Source of the DNA: Zygnema cylindricum
Lineage: Eukaryota > Streptophyta > Zygnematophyceae > Zygnematales > Zygnemataceae
DNA length: 64,000 nt
Assembly: GCA_037447655.1 (NCBI GenBank)
Contig: JBBHKE010002610.1
Location: forward strand, 62,001 to 126,000
Direction of reading: 5' to 3'
Positions within the stretch are counted from its first letter, which is position 1; each line of letters opens with the position of its first letter. Position numbers and translations under genes: made by a program. Shown one piece after another: positions 23,468 to 34,696 of the stretch. The notes under the pieces are model-generated. The model was not told the DNA's origin and did no database searches. It was given only the letters and a program-made list of their open reading frames with translations.

Positions 23468-25655
23468 ATGGGGGGAAAGAAGAATAAGTCAACCTCTACG
23501 CCTTTTCCTATCATTGCTCCAAATTTGGATCCATCGGATATGCCAGATCTGTACGATTCTTCTTCAGATTAGAGTGTTAAAGACTTCGGCGTAGGAGTGG
23601 CTACTTTTGATGTGGCTTCTCCCTCCAACCCACTTCCACAAAGAGAGGAAGAGAAGAAGGAAGGGGTAGTGTTAACCGAAGATCACCTCAATGAATTGTT
23701 TGATAGCTTTCTAACGCTCGTATATCAACGGATCTCGAATGCAAATCAAAAGGGGAAGTTTAAGGTGGAAGAGGATCCGACCTTAGATTCTTTGGAGATG
23801 GCTTCGGATGGAGGGGATGCTTTGAGGGAGATTCTCCGCAATGGGAAATTTGTGTTTGAGAACGACTCGGATCTTAACTAAGAATCCAATGATGAGTTAC
23901 CGATCCATTGGATGTCGGAGAAGATTGTCCTCTTCAATGGATCTAACTATCAAATTTGGAAGAAATACATCAAAGCCCAACGTATCTTCCGTCATCTTCG
24001 GAAGATCATGAACGGAGAGGAGAAAATGCTGATCAATGATCCGAAGGCTCGCCGCCTTTGGAAGAAGAAAAATCTGGCCGCCATCACCGGTCTCATGCAA
24101 TCATGCACGGCTTCGGTGCATAATCATTTTTTTACTCGAGATACGACACACGAGTGTTGGAAGGCTCTTGAAGGCCAATTTGAAAAGGGCTTTCAAAACA
24201 AGGGGCAATATGCCTACCCAGATTTTATTCAATTTAAGATAAAGCCCAAAGAATCGATCGATGATGGAATCAAGAGATATAACATCATTGTGGAGCAACT
24301 CTCAAATAGTGGTCGGATTATTATCGAGAAGGATAAGGTGATCGGACTCGTCAATGCATTACCCGATAACCTCACCTATCTTAAGGAAATTCTTTGGGCA
24401 CATAAAAATCCGAGCTACGAATTTATCGTGAATTACCTCAAGACCACCGAAAGAAATCACGGAGGTCCTCCTAAGGCTTCAGCCTTGGGTGGATCTCTGA
24501 ACGCATCCTTTCAAAAACCCGCGGATCTAAATTTTCTCTATGGGGGTGGAGCAGGAAGCGAAAGAGGAGGTGGATCAAGAGGAAGGGGGAGCAGCACTGA
24601 AAAGAAGGGTGGCTTTCGCGGCCAACCTTTTTTCCAGGACCAATCTTGAGTTACATGTTTTAGATGTAACAAGACCGGCCATATGTCCTTCTCATGCCCG
24701 AATAAAGGGAAGCAATGTCGCTATTGCGGGAAATGGGGACATATTATTCCCCAATGCTACGCAAAATCGGACAAAGGCAACAGCCGCGGCGGCGGCGACA
24801 ACAAATTTGGTGGACGCGGTAGTGGCCGCTTTGGTGGAGGAGGACGTGGCGGCTGATTCGGCGGCAATGGCCACTTTGTTGGATAAAATGAAAAGAATGA
24901 GGTAGACAATGGGCCGAATACCTGTTCAATTTTAAGTGTTACGAACGACGAAACACTAAATGACTAGGAGTGGATTATTCACTCTGGCGCGTCGCGTCAT
25001 GTCTGTACAGATGCTACTTTATTTCACGAAATGAGATCTTTAACCATTACAAAATGGATCGCGGTGGCTAGCTGTCAAGTACATTTTTGTGGGTACGGTT
25101 GGTACTGTACGAGTTGACTTACGACTTGACTTAATTATGACAGATCTAAGCGGATCTGAACAAATCTCTGAAATTCAACTTTTGAATGTACTCTATATTC
25201 CGGGCGGATATGCGAATCTCTTAAGCGTGCCACAGATCCAGCAAGCTGGCGTGGGTGTGTACGCTTTGGGTGACTCAACGATCAAAATTGTGAGATCTAA
25301 CGGAATTACAATTGGCGAAGGCAAAGTATATGACGCGTTTCATAGTTGTCTTTTATGGAAGCGTCCAAGATCTAAACCTAATGATGATGGCATCATTAGT
25401 CAAATCGTCGAAATCAAAAGAGATTTGACGCTATGGCACTATAAAATGTGTTATACGTCAGAACAAAATGTGAAACGTGTGATAAATGTTGGTTGCACCG
25501 CGGATTAGATCTGACGTCAAGTGAAAAAATTAACGGGTGTTCCGGTTGTAGTCAAAGGCAACAAATCCGAAAACCTCACCCGTTTAAAGACACTAATTTT
25601 CGCTCAACTCATCCACTTGAAAAAGTACATGTGGGTCTATGTGGCGATGTAAGAC
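23468..25655 (+). pseudogene. copia gag-protease-integrase remnant (element H)
   Basis: One reading frame from the ATG at 23468 (MGGKKNKSTSTPF) carries the gag, broken only by stops (23570, 23879, 24647 and several after 24850). The gag core (UBN2-like, about 23912-24500) includes WKKYIKAQRIF and the region up to FIVNYLKTTERNH. Then come a Gly/Arg-rich stretch, two zinc knuckles CFRCNKTGHMSFSC and CRYCGKWGHIIPQC, and the protease motif IIHSGASRHVC, where the catalytic Asp of DSGA is His. Next are a pre-integrase segment (LLNVLYIPGGYANLLSV) and part of the integrase zinc domain (LWHYKMC, CSGCSQ). The element ends abruptly at about 25655 in the T-rich minisatellite, so catalytic integrase and RT are missing. 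Confidence 0.85.
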
Positions 25656-26218
25656 GGATTTATTTGACCGTTTTTCAATCTTTTTTTTGGGACATTTTTT
25701 TTCAATCCGTTTTGTCAAACCGTTTTTCTGGACCTATTTTTCGGACCTTTTCCTTAACCTTTTTTTTATTGTTTATCCTTACTAGACCATTTTTTAGACC
25801 TTGTTATACTGTTTTTCAAACCGTTTTCAGACCATTTTTTATAACGTTTTCTCGACCGCATATTTAAAACCTTTCATAGATCATTTTTTTGGTATGTTTT
25901 TAGTTTGATTTTTAGAACGTAATCCAGTCCGTTTTTTGGAACATTTTTTCAAACCAATTTTTAAGACGTTTTTTTAACCAGTCCGTTTTTTCTGTGCATT
26001 TTTTTCAGACCATTCTTTTACACCGTTTTTTCCTATTGTTTTGAAAACCCTTTTTCATACCGTTTTTTACAACATTTTCTCGACTGTTTTTCATAACCTT
26101 TTTTTAGATCACCTTTCAGTCCGTTTTTCAGACCGTAATTTGGACCGTTTTTTCAGACAGTTTTTTTGGGCTTGTTCTTTTAGAATTTTTTTAAAACCAA
26201 TTCATTTTCAATGCCTTT
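25656..26218 (+). repeat. T-rich minisatellite, block 3, interrupting element H
   Basis: The repeat family is that of 18180-21740. Its left edge lies within the integrase reading of H and its right edge is the TGTTGAAATT start of the E LTR at 26219. Confidence 0.85.
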
Positions 26219-26664
26219 TGTTGAAATTCACTTAAAGAATTTTACACTACTATTTGTCTTACTTGATACGTTATTAGTGTAATACTACGGTTTAGTGATT
26301 TTGTACTTTATTTTAGTGTATTGTACATACCTTTGTTAGAATTGATGATTCTTACGTAGGAATCCTTTCAACTTACATTTCTTTTAGCGTACCTAGATGT
26401 ACCTTCCTAAGTTACACCTAGATTAGGTGTACCTTTTAGAGCCTTTTTGGCTACCCTTTTTTGCTTTGTCTTACTATAAGACTCTCGTGTGTCTCTGTGT
26501 AAAGTAATTCAATCAAAAAACACTGAAACGACAAACCTCTCACTTGTTCTCTTGTTTGTTGTTACTCTCTTGTCTTTTCTATCTTGGACTTTTCCTTTTT
26601 CTTTGGCTTCTTTGCTATTTTGTCATATTACCTTCTTCGGCATCTTATGACTTCACATTCAATA
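26219..26664 (+). mobile_element. 5' LTR of element E
   Basis: It starts TGTTGAAATTCAC and stops just before a half-tRNA primer site at 26665. A single copy is visible, since the E 3' end lies beyond the nested insertions, so both ends are inferred. The terminal CA is not preserved (it reads CAATA). Confidence 0.55.
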
Positions 26665-26680
26665 GCTTATGGGCCCACAC
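26665..26680 (+). promoter_or_regulatory. half-tRNA primer-binding site of E
   Basis: GCTTATGGGCCCACAC shares TTATGGGCCCAC with the sites of A and I. It is complementary to the anticodon arm of initiator tRNA-Met. The ATG at 26669 would be the gag start. Confidence 0.65.
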
Positions 26681-27415
26681 TTTGTCTGTCTCTAACTCTG
26701 TCCCTAAATTCCAGGGCGACAATTTTTATGATTTGAAATTTCAAATCAAACACTTGTTTTTTTTCGAAAAGATTTGGGATCACATCAATGGCACTGTCGC
26801 AATCCCTCTCATGCCTGCTGTCGATGACGCTACATTTGCTGACGCCGCGACAGTTGTCACCTCACGAGACGAATTCAAATGAGGCGTGGCGCATTCTATG
26901 TAGCGCATACGAAACCGACACTTGGCCACATTGTTTGGCGCTTCGTCGCCAATTTAACGTTGCTCCAAAAGATCTAAAATTTGAGTATGGTTGTCTTTAT
27001 TCAACGTATTGAATCGTTGGGCGGCCGTCTAAAATGTATTAATTACACCATAACTGATGAAGATCTCATAAGTACTATATTGGGTGGCTTACTTGTCTCT
27101 TAAGACTCTTTTTCAAGTACAGTTAGTATAGATGCCTCCACCGTCACGCTATCAGATCTCACTAACCGTCTTTTACATGAAAAAACTCGTTTAAATCTTA
27201 ACAATTTTGTCGTTCATACTGATGGGTCAGCTTTGTTTGTCTCTTCCCAAAAGAAACCACCAAATCTTGAAGGATCTCCAATCTTTTGCAAATATTGCAA
27301 AGAGCGCGACCATGTGGTAGACGCGTGCCCCGCATTGGCCACGAAACGTGAAAAAGAACGTGCGGCTGGTGGGCCGCAAGACTTCCACCGATATTTTCAA
27401 ATTCGAAGTCTCTTG
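26669..27415 (+). pseudogene. element E gag, part 1
   Basis: The gag N-terminus is recognisable as VPKFQGDNFYDLKFQIKHL and FFEKIWDHINGTVAIP, equivalent to RVPTFNGSGFIYWE and later GALCEKRYWGIVSGQV of element A. The zinc knuckle CKYCKERDHVVDAC is at about 27290-27330. Frameshifts and stops occur (the ATG frame closes after eight codons; TGA at 26881; TGA after 27010). At 27416 the LTR of element G interrupts it; the coding resumes at 34400. Confidence 0.75.
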
Positions 27416-28448
27416 TGCAACTCTGAAACCTCCATTGGTCCTCAAAGTAGGCAGCTCACACGAAGCCTCTAGGATAACCCTGACCCCTTTGTGTTTTAGC
27501 AAGAATAACTGCCACTCAGACAAAAAAAAACTCTGACTACCTCCACCCTTGTGAAACCAAGACTCCCCTGAGTCTAAAGAAAAAATAATCTATGAATTTG
27601 CTCTGCTGAACGCTAAGTTATGGAGGGTCAAAGTTTACCTTTTGTACATAAGCACTCTGGGAGAGAAGGTTCAATCTATCAAATTTTCCTAAGTCCTATC
27701 TCTCTCTAAAACTTTATCCACTGAAGTACGACACCAATCATAATACTTTGTCGTACAATAAGGTACAAGTGTCGGTGTACTTTCTGTACGACCATTGTAC
27801 GACATGGCCAACAAGTCGACAGATGTCATATTTGGATTCGTTCTTGTAATCCCTGGAGATGCCGTAATCCAATATGGTTGTGCCACGTGTAAATTGATGT
27901 GACGTCGACCGCGAACCGCCGAAAAACTATTCCGCGATCTCGGCTTGTTCGCGGGCGTCCGATTAAACCCGATTTCAATCGTAGCCGTCATAAATATATG
28001 CGCGATATTTGTTTCGCCTTCGAAACAAAGTGCGGGGTATTTGTTTTTTATGTTCTGTACGCCGTACAACACAAACTATATCTATGTTTAAATATTGCGT
28101 TAAATGAAATAGCCTACGTGTCAATATTTATCTAATTATCAAACCGTATATCATATAACCTTGATGTTATACTAATTGGCTAAGGCTACCGACTACCGGC
28201 GGCTTTGACGGACGGCAGGTACCAGTTTCAAATCCTGGGTATGTCAATTACAATATTGGTAAATCTACTAATTTAATGTATTCCTTGTCTGGATAGCATA
28301 GGCGACTATGGCTCTATCTCCCTCTCCAACTTTCAGTGACTGCGACAAGTGTGGGAGCTGGAGAGAGGAATTAGAGGCAGACTGCCTCTGCTTCTTTTCT
28401 GCATTTTACAAAACCTAGAAAATACTAAAATAACCTTTAATTTCTTCA
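27416..28448 (-). mobile_element. 3' LTR of element G
   Basis: It is 1033 bp, with plus-strand ends TGCAACTCTGAAACC and TTTCTTCA, followed by the purine tract (CTCCCCTTATTTT on plus). It is inserted in element E after TCTTG (27411-27415). It carries the tRNA-like module (28166-28248), with a box B-like TTTCAAATCC within a small T-arm-like hairpin (CCAG/CTGG). Confidence 0.85.
28166..28248 (+). other. tRNA-like module inside the G LTR (antisense to the element)
   Basis: Box A-like TTGGCTAAGG and box B-like GTTTCAAATCC lie at tRNA spacing. CCAG/CTGG flanks the T-loop-like part, and ATAC/GTAT could close the ends. Equivalent segments occur at about 4590-4660, 7925-8006, 34112-34195, 35452-35540 and 40843-40931 (plus strand, in minus-strand elements) and at about 44820-44895 and 50147-50223 (minus strand, in plus-strand B). 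Confidence 0.5.
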
Positions 28449-29870
28449 CTCCCCTTATTTTCTAGTCACTCTTTATTTTAAGACCACACTTCTCCCTGCA
28501 TAAAATTATTTTAGGGGAAGGCACAAGTTTGGTCATCATATCTACTACCATTTCACTATCTGGTTTATACTCCAAACTGATTATCTTGTTTTCTACTTTC
28601 TCCCTAATAAAGCTAAGTCTAATGTCCATGTGTTTGGCTTTAAAGTGATGTTTAGGATTGACAAAAATGGCAATGGCTGCTTGATTATCACAAAACACCT
28701 TTTGGACACCACTCTTAAGATGACCAAGCTCACCAAGCAAAGACTTGACCCACATTAATTCTTTTACAGCAGAGCAAAAAGCCATTTACTCAGCCTCCAT
28801 GGTGGACTGAGCAATGACCTTTTGCTGCTTGCTGCTCCTGCAACAAGCCCCATCACCCACATACAATACATATCCAGACGTGCATCTCCTCATAAGAGCA
28901 TCCCCATAGGTGGCATCACTCCAAGTGGTGATGTCAATATTGTTCCCACCCAAATGCAACCATAGTTCTCTAGTCCATATGAGATATCTAATGACTCTCT
29001 TAGCTGCCTCCCAATCTTTCTTAGTGGGAGCATTCATACTCCTAGTTAGTACTCCTACAGCTGCGGCTATGTCCGGACGGGTACAATTCATGAAATATAT
29101 TAGGCTTCCCACTACTTGTCTATAAGGGATGGTCTGCATAAATCTTTTCTCTTCCGTGCCTACCTCATGATCTAAGATTATAACTACCTCTTCCACACTC
29201 CCCTCACTTCCCTTCTTTAATTCCATAGGAGTGGTAAAACTATTAGCCTTGTCCATTTGGAATTTTTCTAACATGTTTCCAATGGCCTTCTTTTGAATTA
29301 TTTTTTTATCTTTCTATCTTTGTCTCTCTCTGCCTGAATTCCCAAAATATACGTTGCTTCTCCCATATCCTTCATCTCAAATCTTCCTTTTAGATCATTT
29401 TACAACTTATTTATTTTATCCATAGTTTTACTTCAAACAAGCAAACATCAACATAAATTGCAATAAAAATAATTCCTTCCTCATCTTCAAATAAATAAAT
29501 GGAGTGATCACAGCTGATCTGAATATATCCCAAACTTGTAAGAAACTCATCGAGCTTTTGTTCTATTGCTAGGGCGCCTGTTTCAGCCCTTACAAAGATT
29601 TGATCAATCGGCATACCTTGCTTTCCTCCCGTTGCTCCACAAATCCTTCGGGCTGTCACATAAAAATTTCCTCTTCCAACTCTCCATGTAGAAAGGCCGT
29701 CTTGATGTCCATCTGATGCAATTCCATGTCTTTGGCTGCTGCCATGCTGAGAAGTATGCGAACAGAAAAAAACGTGACAACAGGAGCAAAAGTCTCCTCG
29801 TGGTCAATTCCCTCTTTTTGGGTAAATCCCTTCACCACTAACTGAGCCTTGTAGCACTCAATGGTGTTAT
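28449..29870 (-). pseudogene. element G reverse transcriptase and RNase H
   Basis: Read leftward: GFTQKEGIDHEETFAPVV (about 29835), DIKTAFLHGELEEE, then the RT active site, changed to YVDV near 29430-29450 (YVDD in A and B), so it would be dead even without the stops. RNase H follows at 29274-28462: TTWSDATYGDA, QSTMEAEYMA-like, CDNQAAIAIF and KHMDIRLSFIREKV. The sequence ends just before the purine tract next to the 3' LTR. It is multiply frameshifted. Confidence 0.85.
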
Positions 29871-31352
29871 CCAGGTTGAGTTTCTACTTAAATACCCACT
29901 CACACCCAATTGGCTTCTTGTCAGGAGGACAATCCATCAATTCCTATGTATCAGCCGCCGTAATTGAGGCCATCTCCTCATTAATGGCTGTCTTCCACCG
30001 GTTTCTCTTAGGACAAGTCATTGCCTCATTATAAGTTTGAGGTTCATCGGGGTGAGACAGTCTGGTTTCCTTATTGTTAACTTGCATCCCTTGCAGTCGT
30101 TTGCTATTTTTCTTCCTCCCTCAAACTCAGTTGTCTGAATAGATAGCTCTCTTGGATTCTTCCGAACGGTTTTACTTCTCCCCTATCCCTTGATTCCTGG
30201 TCGATTTCCACCTTGTCTTCAAATTCAGTTGGAGTTAATACTTGGGGTTTCACATTTGGGTCTTTCTCGATCTGTTCTGTACCTGCAAGATCATCATCTT
30301 CTTGAAATCGTGGATAGTTAGGAAGCTCAAAGTTATCAAAATTTCTTGACTCAAACCTGGATTTGACTATCTTTGACTGCTTAAAGGGATCTATAGATTT
30401 TCCTTCATCCATAACCACTAGATGCTTCACTAGGATAATATCCTCTCTTTTGAGATCATAGATTGTATATCCTTTTGCATCTTTATCATATCCTAGTAGA
30501 TATCGTGGTTTTCCTTTTGGATCTAACTTCCAGTTTGACCCATCTGTGTCTAAAATGAACACTTGACTATCGAAAACCTTTAAGTGTGAAATATATGGTT
30601 TTCGGCCTGACCATCTCTCATAGGGTGTTTGGCCTTTTACTGTTGAAGTAAGAACTCTATTCTTGAGATAATTTACACAGTTCATTGCTTGGGCCCAAAA
30701 CTTCTTTCCTATCTTTTAATCTGACAGGATACTCCTAGCACTATCACTCACTCCTAGCACTATCACTCAGTGTTCTATTTAATCTTTCAGCTACACCATT
30801 CTGCTCAAGATTTTTAGGAACTGTCTTTTGGTGTTGAACTCCATCTTCACTTAGAAAATCCTCAAACTGATGAGAGGTATACTCTCCACCATTGTCACTC
30901 CTTACTCATTTGATTGAGGTTTCATGGAGCTTTTCACTCCATGCTTTATATTATTTAAAACATTAATGAGCCTCTGACTTATTTTTCAAAAAATACACCC
31001 TGGAATACCGAGACCAATCATCGGTGATATTTATCATAAATCTCTTCCCCTCGGGTGATGGCACTCTGGCAGGCCCCCAAATATCTGTGTGTACTAAATC
31101 TAGAATCTTTTCTCCCTTATAGGTGGCAGTTTTTGGGAAGGGTAACCTGTGTGCTGTACATTGAGCACATCCACTACAATCACTTAGATTCTCACTCTCA
31201 CCAAACTGAATCCCTTCCACTACTCCCATCTTCTTCATCTCTCTTAACTTATCTAGATTCACATGCCCAAGCCTCTTATGCCACAACATCAAATCATGAA
31301 CACCAACATAATAAAGTTTCTTCTTTTCATTGCTTAAAATCATCCTATACAT
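29871..31352 (-). pseudogene. element G integrase and linker
   Basis: The intact-looking segment 31352-30963 holds the pre-integrase/zinc domain (WHKRLGHVNLDKL, CSGCAQC) and the first catalytic Asp (HTDIWGP). RSDNGGEYTS and EQNGVAERLN follow in broken frames near 30780-30905. 30685-30104 carries the C-terminal part (GRKPYISHLKVF, RYLLGYDKDAKGY) and an acidic linker. DDE residues can be located, but stops lie between them, so the integrase is inactive. Confidence 0.85.
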
Positions 31353-31448
31353 CCCTTGGCTACCTTTTTCAGCAGTAAAATAAACTTCCTCCTCAAAACT
31401 AGCAATAAAGACTCCTTTTCTAGTGCTAGTATCAAAACCCTTATCATC

Positions 31449-32754
31449 TTATACAGACGTAGAGATGTGGTTTTTGTTCAGCTCCGTAATAAACAATATA
31501 TCAGAGAATCTAACTATGGATGTCTTTCCTTCTACTAACACTTTTAGATCTACCGATCCTACAAGAGTAGTAGTGACTATCCTCCCATCCCCGTACTCTA
31601 TCTCTTCAGTGGGAATCTTTCTTATCTTAGTGAACAGGTGTTTATCTTTACACATGTGCATGGAGGCACTTGAGTCTACAATCCAGCCTGCATCACCTTT
31701 GAATCCAACGAAAGCACATTTATGCTTTCGTGGAATTTCGACCTCGTTTTTCGCTTCCAACTCCTCATCTAATAGGAGTTCATCATCTTCGTCCTCGGAT
31801 TCCGCCTCATGTACTTGTGTCACAAGGGCCTTTTTCTTTCCTCTCGGGGGTCCACCGGTCTGCCACTCCTTTAACCGCAGCTCGGTTAACTTAGTGCACT
31901 CAGCCGTATAGTGCCGTGGTTTCTTACAAAAATGGCAAAAACCCTTACGATTCCTTGGTCTAAACTCATCGGTCTGATTTTTCTGCCCCTCCCCTTGATA
32001 ATTTACGACCTCTTTCCTGGAATCATTGTTCCTCCAATCGGTCCCAGCTGCCAAGGCTTGCCCACTCTTTCCTCCCCTTCGGATCTCAATCGTATTCTCT
32101 CGAACGAGAATCATCCCTACCACTGAATTCCATATCCACCTTGAGTTCGGCAAGTCATGCACACGGTTGACTATGTTCTCGAACTCATCTGGTAACTTCA
32201 TGAGCAAGCAGTTAACCTTCATTTTTTAGTTTCAACCTGTCCAACACTCTCTAGCTCCATGAAAAGTGTTGCGAGCTCATTAGAAAAATCCAACATCTTC
32301 CCCCCCTTGTATATGTATGCGTCAATTTTCTTATCAGCCAATTGCTGTTGTTAAATCGTACCACTTCAATACATCTTTATGAGAGCCACCCAAAGATCGG
32401 ATGCCCTCTCTACCTACAAATGAGGAGATGCAAGCCCTTGAGTAAAGATGGCGGAGGATGAAGTGCTTAGCGACCATATTGTTCTAGTCCCATGTATCGA
32501 TATCATTCTCCTCGTTCCTCGGAATAGGTGACATGAATGCCGAACCAGTTGCTATTAGTGTGACCGTCTCCTTCTCCTTTCCTTTGTCCACCACCTCCCT
32601 TTCTTTTGTCTCCTCCGTTGAAGATGGATCTGCATCTCTGGTAAATGTGCTTTTTGTAAACCTTGGAGGGATCTTATGACTTGATGGATGCCTCACTCGT
32701 CCACTCACTATTCCACAAAACCGTTTATTACATAGAGCTCGTGTCATCATACTT
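31449..32754 (-). pseudogene. element G gag and protease, 5' end missing
   Basis: The gag middle is at 32754-32484 (KRFCGIVSGRVRHPSS, as in A). 32222-31449 reads MKLPDEFENIVNRVHDLP, the zinc knuckle CHFCKKPRHYTAEC, and the protease with DSSAS in place of DSGAS. The first about 35 gag residues, the primer site and the inner part of the 5' LTR are missing; plus-strand sequence of another copia (F) joins at about 32755. Confidence 0.85.
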
Positions 32755-33680
32755 GTTAAGGGTAATTTCCGGTCTGTTTCCGTACGTCAACCTTAGTCTC
32801 ATTTCGTCTTAGGTCAACCGCGACCGTACTCCTAACGTAGCATGACGACGTTGTCGAAAGGTACAATCGTACTTTAGCGGAAATGGCTCGATCTATGTTG
32901 TATTTTGCAAATTTGCCTTTTTCTTTTTGGGCTGAGGCAACCATATGCGCTAACTATCTTCGTAACTTGTGCCCGACAAGTGCTAGGCCTAACATTACCC
33001 CCATGGAAGCATGGTCCTATATAAAACCCGATGTCCGCCACCTTCGTACCTTCGGTTGCGAAGCGTGGTATAAGGACCTCACCCATTCTACCGGGAAATG
33101 GGGTGCTCGCGCGTTTCGTGGAACGTTTGTGGGGTATGCCCCTAACTCAAAAGCCTATCGCATTTGGTGCCCTTCGCGTTGTCGTGTGATCACCACACGT
33201 GACGTTGCTTTTAACGAATCCCCCCTTCTCCAAACTCTCTCCCGTCCTCCCCTTCCATCCTCTCATGTCGACCTCTCCTCTTATCCCTCTCTTTGTGATT
33301 TCCCCACCCCCATCCAATCCCCACCCGACTTTATTTCTCTCTCAGTTCCCCCACTTTCCCCACCTCCACTCCCCTCTCTTCATCCTACCCCTATTATCAA
33401 TGACCCCATCATCTCAAATGATCCCTCTCCCTCCCCATCTCGGTCCTCTCAACTTACCCATGACGACGATCCTCTCTTTTCCTCTCTTCCGTCCACTATA
33501 CTCCCTCCCCCTCCCCTCCTTTCAGATCCCCACCCTCTTTTATCCCCCACAGATGTCTCCCCTGATACATCTCGTCGATACCCGACCAGATCTCGTGGTC
33601 CTCCGTCTCGCCTCATTGAGACCATGGGGCATGCATCCCTTGCTTGCGCTTATTCAACAGGTGCCTCTGCCTCTCTCATC
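32755..33680 (+). pseudogene. copia integrase C-terminal fragment (F) embedded in G
   Basis: From 32853 an open frame reads VERYNRTLAEMARSML, then FWAEATICANYLRN, HLRTFGCEAW and FVGYAPNSKAYRIW. These are the end of a copia integrase core and its C-terminal domain, followed by a Pro/Ser-rich linker and RRYPTRSRGPPSRLI before RT. The frame is long and open (about 275 codons), so decay is mild. The family differs from A-E. It has no LTR of its own and stands between the G gag and an LTR fragment, in the opposite direction. Confidence 0.8.
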
Positions 33681-34399
33681 ACCAATCATAATACTGTGTC
33701 GTACAGAAAGGTACAAGTGTCCGTGTACTTTTTGTACGACCATTGTACGACATAGCCAACAAGTCGACACATGTCATTTTTGGATTCGTTCCTGTAATCC
33801 CCGGAGATGCTGTAATCTAATATTGTTGTGCCATGTGTCAATCGATGTGACGTCAACCGCAAACCGCCGAAAAAATATTCCGCGATCTCGACATGCTTCG
33901 CGGCCGTCTGATTAAACCGGATTTCAATCGTAGCCGTCATAAATATATGCGCAATATTTGTTTCACCTTCGAAACAAAGTGCGTGGTATTTGTTTTTGAT
34001 GCTCTGTACACAGTACAACACAAACTGTATCTATGCCCAAATATCCCGTTAAATGAAATAGCCTACGTGTCAATATTTATCTAATTATCAAACCTTATAT
34101 CGTATAATTTTGATCTTATACTAATTGGCTAAGGTTACCGACTACCGGCGCCTTTGTCTGACAGCACGTACCAGGTTCAAATCCCGGGTCCGTCAATTAC
34201 AATTTTGGTAAATCTACCAATCTAATATCTGTCCCCGTCTGGATAGCATATGCGGCCATAACTCTATCTCACTCTCCAACTTTCAGTGACTGCAACAAGT
34301 GTGGGAGCTACAGAGAGGAGTTGGAGGCAGACTGCCTCTGCTTGTTATTTGCATTTTACAAAACCTATAAAATACTAAAATAACTTTTAATATCTACAA
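33681..34399 (-). mobile_element. truncated LTR of A/G type, probable G 5' LTR
   Basis: It matches the G 3' LTR from ACCAATCATAATACT onward and ends with TATCTACA. About 320 bp of the element-inner side are lost where F joins. The tRNA-like module here (34112-34195) has the best box B, GGTTCAAATCCC. The bases after it (AGTTG) match the left flank of G (TCTTG) only partly. Confidence 0.7.
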
Positions 34400-34696
34400 G
34401 TTGCATACCCTTATGCGGCCACGCCGCTAGCTGGTCATGTGGCACACGTGACAGCCGACTTTAATTTTCCGTACGGCCCTGCACCACTGCTGTGGTACCT
34501 TACTCCTCATTTCTACTACCCTCCGCAAATTTTGCCAATCTCCATAGCAAACGTTGGATCTGCGACATGCGCGGTTGTACCCGTCCTAGATGTACCTCCC
34601 TCTATTCCTCCTCAGACAATGTGTACGCCTTTTCTCAATCATGTAAATTGTCTGATTGGCTTATTGATTCCGGCGCATCTCATCATATGTGTTATA
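34400..34696 (+). pseudogene. element E, part 2: protease start
   Basis: An open stretch reads AHVTADFNFPYGPAPL and ends in WLIDSGASHHMCY, the protease motif with catalytic DSG. It continues E from 27415. The segment is cut by element A at 34697; removing A and one TTATA joins it to 41141. Confidence 0.7.

Noticed and set aside
33199-33915. Plus-strand Pro/Leu/Ser ORF overlapping fragment F
   Set aside because: It is an alternate frame of the Pro/Ser-rich F linker. The frame with integrase motifs is the real one.
34112-34195. Functional tRNA gene
   Set aside because: Box A and B are present, but acceptor and anticodon stems are poor by eye and the module lies in LTRs. Kept only as tRNA-like.
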